Assembly: GCA_020430675.1 (NCBI GenBank) | Contig: JAGQJJ010000179.1 | Coordinates: forward strand, 1-7,388 | DNA: 7,388 bases | Origin: Myxococcales bacterium | GTDB lineage: Bacteria; Myxococcota; Bradymonadia; UBA7976; UBA1532 | Reading direction: 5' to 3' | Part shown: one piece after another, positions 5,724 to 7,388 of the stretch | Position numbering within the stretch: position 1 is the first letter of the stretch | Layout: each line of letters starts with the position of its first letter | Notes under the pieces: generated by a model | What the model saw: the letters and a program-made list of their open reading frames with translations, nothing else | What the model was told of the DNA's origin: nothing | Databases searched by the model: none | Program-made: the position numbers and the translations under genes

Positions 5724-5741
5724 CCGAGGCTGTGCTACACA
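5713..5741 (+). promoter_or_regulatory. Tentative promoter overlapping the dyad
   Basis: TCGTCA (5713-5718, 4 of 6 matches to TTGACA), a 17-bp spacer and TACACA (5736-5741, weak -10) precede the MopE-like gene. The -35 would sit in the right arm of the dyad, so a protein bound there would block or guide polymerase. The match is weak and the call depends on spacing. Confidence 0.25.
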
Positions 5742-5762
5742 CCGCCGACTGGAGGTGCCCTG

Positions 5763-7388
5763 ATGCGTCGCACGCTGCTCGCGCTGCTGCCCCTGCTCGC
5801 CCTGGCCTGCGATGACGCGGGCGATCCGGCCGGTCCGCTGCCCGATGGCGCGCGGGTCGATGCCATCGTCGATGCCGACCTGCGCCGGGACGCTTCGCCG
5901 GATGCTGCGGCGATGCCCGACGCCAAACCGATGGCCGATGCGGCGCCGGCTGACAGCGCGCCGCCAGACGCCGGGTGCGTGCCGCAGGGCCGCGAAGACT
6001 GCAACGACCGCGACGATGACTGCGACAACCGGGTCGACGAAGAGCTGGTGCGCGGGTGCTGGGAGGGGCCGGCGGGCACGCAGGGGCGCGGCATCTGCCG
6101 CAACGGCGAGCAGACCTGCTCGCGCGGCGTATGGGGCGAATGCGTCGGCCAGGTGCTGCCGACGCGCGAGCTGTGCAACCGCACGGACGATGACTGCGAC
6201 GGCGACGCCGACGAAGACCTGTTCCAAGCGTGCGGCGTGGCCCCGAGCGGCGGCGAGGGCCTGTGCCGGGCGCCCCAGCAGCAATGCGTGCGCGGCGAGT
6301 GGGGGCAGTGCGGGCCGCCGGTGGCGCCGGTCGACGAGGTCTGCGACGGCGAAGACAATGACTGCGACGGCTCGAACGACGAGGATTTCCCCGATCTGGA
6401 CGCCGACGGGGAGGCCGATTGCGTCGACGCCGATCGCGACGGCGACGGGGTGGCCAACCGGCCCGACAACTGCGCCGACACCGCCAATCCCGACCAGACC
6501 GACACCGACGGCGACGGGCGCGGCGACGCCTGCGACACCGACGATGACGACGACGGCGTGCTCGATGATGAGGACTGCGATCCGCTCGACCCCGACCGGC
6601 TGCCGGGCGCGCCCGAGCGCTGCGACGGGGTCGATGATGACTGCGATGGCGTCGTCGACGAGGGGCTGGTGCGCGCCTGCTACGACGGGTGGGAAGGCAC
6701 GGCGGGCGTCGGCGCCTGCCGCGGGGGCCGGCAGACCTGTGTTGAGGGCGACTGGGGCGAGTGCGCGGGCCAGGTGCTGCCCGACGAGGAGCATTGCGAT
6801 GGCATCGACAATGACTGCGATGAAGCCGTGGACGAGGGTCTCATGCCCGGCTGGCCCGACCGCGATGGCGATGGCTTCGGCGACCAGGCCACGCCGCCGC
6901 TCTGCCCCGCGCCACCGGGGCTGGTCGCGGTGGGCGGTGACTGCGACGATGAAAATCCCGCGGTGCATCCCGGCATCGCCGATGACGCGCCCGACGCCGA
7001 TGTGATCGATGCCAACTGCGATGGCATCGATGGCATCGCCGAGGCCATGGTCTTTGTCGACGGCCAGGCGGATCCCGACGTCGCCGATGGCACCCGTTCT
7101 GCGCCGTTTGCCGATCTGCCGACCGCCATCGAATTTGCTGTCGAACAGGGATTCAGCGGTGTGGCGGTCAGCACGGGCGGATACCACGGGCGGCTGCGGC
7201 TGGCGGATGGCGTCTCGGTCTACGGCGGGTACCGCGCCAGCGATGGCTGGAGCCGCTCGCCGGTCAACGCGACCTTGCTGCGAAATGCTTTCCCTGTGTT
7301 TTTACGGCTGCGGCCGGTACCGAGAGATACCCTCGTCCCCCCCACGACGCTGGCCATGGTCTCGGTCATGACCGGCGACCATCCGGCG
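5763..7388 (+). CDS. MopE-like, cysteine/aspartate-rich surface lipoprotein with beta-helix start, 3' end cut by the window
   Basis: The frame is open from ATG 5763 to the window end (542 codons so far). GGAGG at 5751-5755 gives a 7-nt spacing. Order: lipoprotein signal peptide with lipobox-like LALAC (Cys16); Asp/Ala/Pro-rich linker (17-71); five MopE-type putative metal-binding motifs of the form CxxxDxDCDxxxDE at about residues 80, 138, 194, 287 and 345; between them a repeated module with a Cys-rich WGEC core; a thrombospondin-3-like Asp-rich stretch (about 210-286) with DxDGDG calcium loops; another DRDGDGFGD loop and GDCDDENPAVHPG (near 405); from about residue 429 a DUF1565-like right-handed beta-helix entry, with DGTRSAPFADLPTAIEFA and GVSVYGGY. 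Such proteins are exported, calcium-loaded and common in Myxococcota. The natural ligand is unknown. The last 35 residues use unusual codons. Confidence 0.88.
   Translation, partial: MRRTLLALLPLLALACDDAGDPAGPLPDGARVDAIVDADLRRDASPDAAAMPDAKPMADAAPADSAPPDAGCVPQGREDCNDRDDDCDNRVDEELVRGCWEGPAGTQGRGICRNGEQTCSRGVWGECVGQVLPTRELCNRTDDDCDGDADEDLFQACGVAPSGGEGLCRAPQQQCVRGEWGQCGPPVAPVDEVCDGEDNDCDGSNDEDFPDLDADGEADCVDADRDGDGVANRPDNCADTANPDQTDTDGDGRGDACDTDDDDDGVLDDEDCDPLDPDRLPGAPERCDGVDDDCDGVVDEGLVRACYDGWEGTAGVGACRGGRQTCVEGDWGECAGQVLPDEEHCDGIDNDCDEAVDEGLMPGWPDRDGDGFGDQATPPLCPAPPGLVAVGGDCDDENPAVHPGIADDAPDADVIDANCDGIDGIAEAMVFVDGQADPDVADGTRSAPFADLPTAIEFAVEQGFSGVAVSTGGYHGRLRLADGVSVYGGYRASDGWSRSPVNATLLRNAFPVFLRLRPVPRDTLVPPTTLAMVSVMTGDHPA
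6000..6842 (+). repeat. Tandem-like MopE motif modules within the lipoprotein gene
   Basis: Five Cys/Asp motifs start at nucleotides 6000, 6174, 6342, 6621 and 6795. Three of the four intervals are about 57 codons and share a Cys-rich middle (CRxGxQTC, GxWGEC, then GQVLP in two copies). The larger gap from 6342 to 6621 holds the thrombospondin-3-like segment, which looks inserted between modules three and four. Confidence 0.8.

Noticed and set aside
5812..7005. 397-codon plus-strand frame (Thr/Ala/Arg-rich) inside the lipoprotein gene
   Set aside because: Out-of-frame reading of the Asp-rich repeats; the frame from 5763 is the one with lipobox, Cys motifs and SD.
5163..7187. 674-codon open frame on the minus strand opposite the lipoprotein gene
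   Set aside because: Antisense of Asp/Gly codon repeats (GAC, GAT, GGC) yields Val/Ile/Ala runs, which mimic a hydrophobic protein; the plus frame has a signal peptide, SD and known motifs.

Overview
The window is about 7.4 kb of very GC-rich bacterial DNA with strong G/C preference at third codon positions. A MopE-type, thrombospondin-3-like, cysteine- and aspartate-rich surface lipoprotein, a CehA/McbA-type secreted metallohydrolase and many Asp/Ala/Pro-rich linkers together suggest a Myxococcota or Bradymonadia-like (former deltaproteobacterial) genome. This assignment is inferred from protein style, not from a marker gene. No transposase, tRNA, rRNA, CRISPR array or phage gene is visible.

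Layout from left to right. A 5'-truncated metallohydrolase gene (+) ends at 1586. It is followed by a compact intergenic region (1587-1763) that holds more structure than expected: a small hairpin, a possible three-way-junction RNA element whose closing stem contains a perfect GGAGG, and right behind it a 32-codon ORF for a strongly cationic, aromatic peptide. A YceI-like lipocalin-fold gene (-) converges on this region. It is divergent from a complete pbpC-type bifunctional penicillin-binding protein 1C gene (+). Both of these genes lack a Shine-Dalgarno sequence, and each has a TAnnnT box exactly 6 nt before its start codon, which suggests leaderless transcripts. pbpC converges with a gene for an exported SRPBCC/START-like protein (-). 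The two stop codons form the ends of one 18-bp dyad. Divergent from the SRPBCC gene is a small cytosolic FlgT-C-like protein gene (+). A 145-bp gap with two inverted repeats follows, then a large MopE-like lipoprotein gene that runs off the right edge.

The genes do not form one obvious pathway; orientations alternate (+ / + / - / + / - / + / +), so most are probably separate transcription units. The cell-envelope theme is shared: peptidoglycan synthesis (PBP1C), an exported SRPBCC protein, a secreted metallohydrolase and a surface lipoprotein. The most unusual part is the 1619-1770 element (structured leader plus micro-ORF), followed by the paired leaderless promoters and the perfect 9-bp dyad in front of the MopE-like gene.
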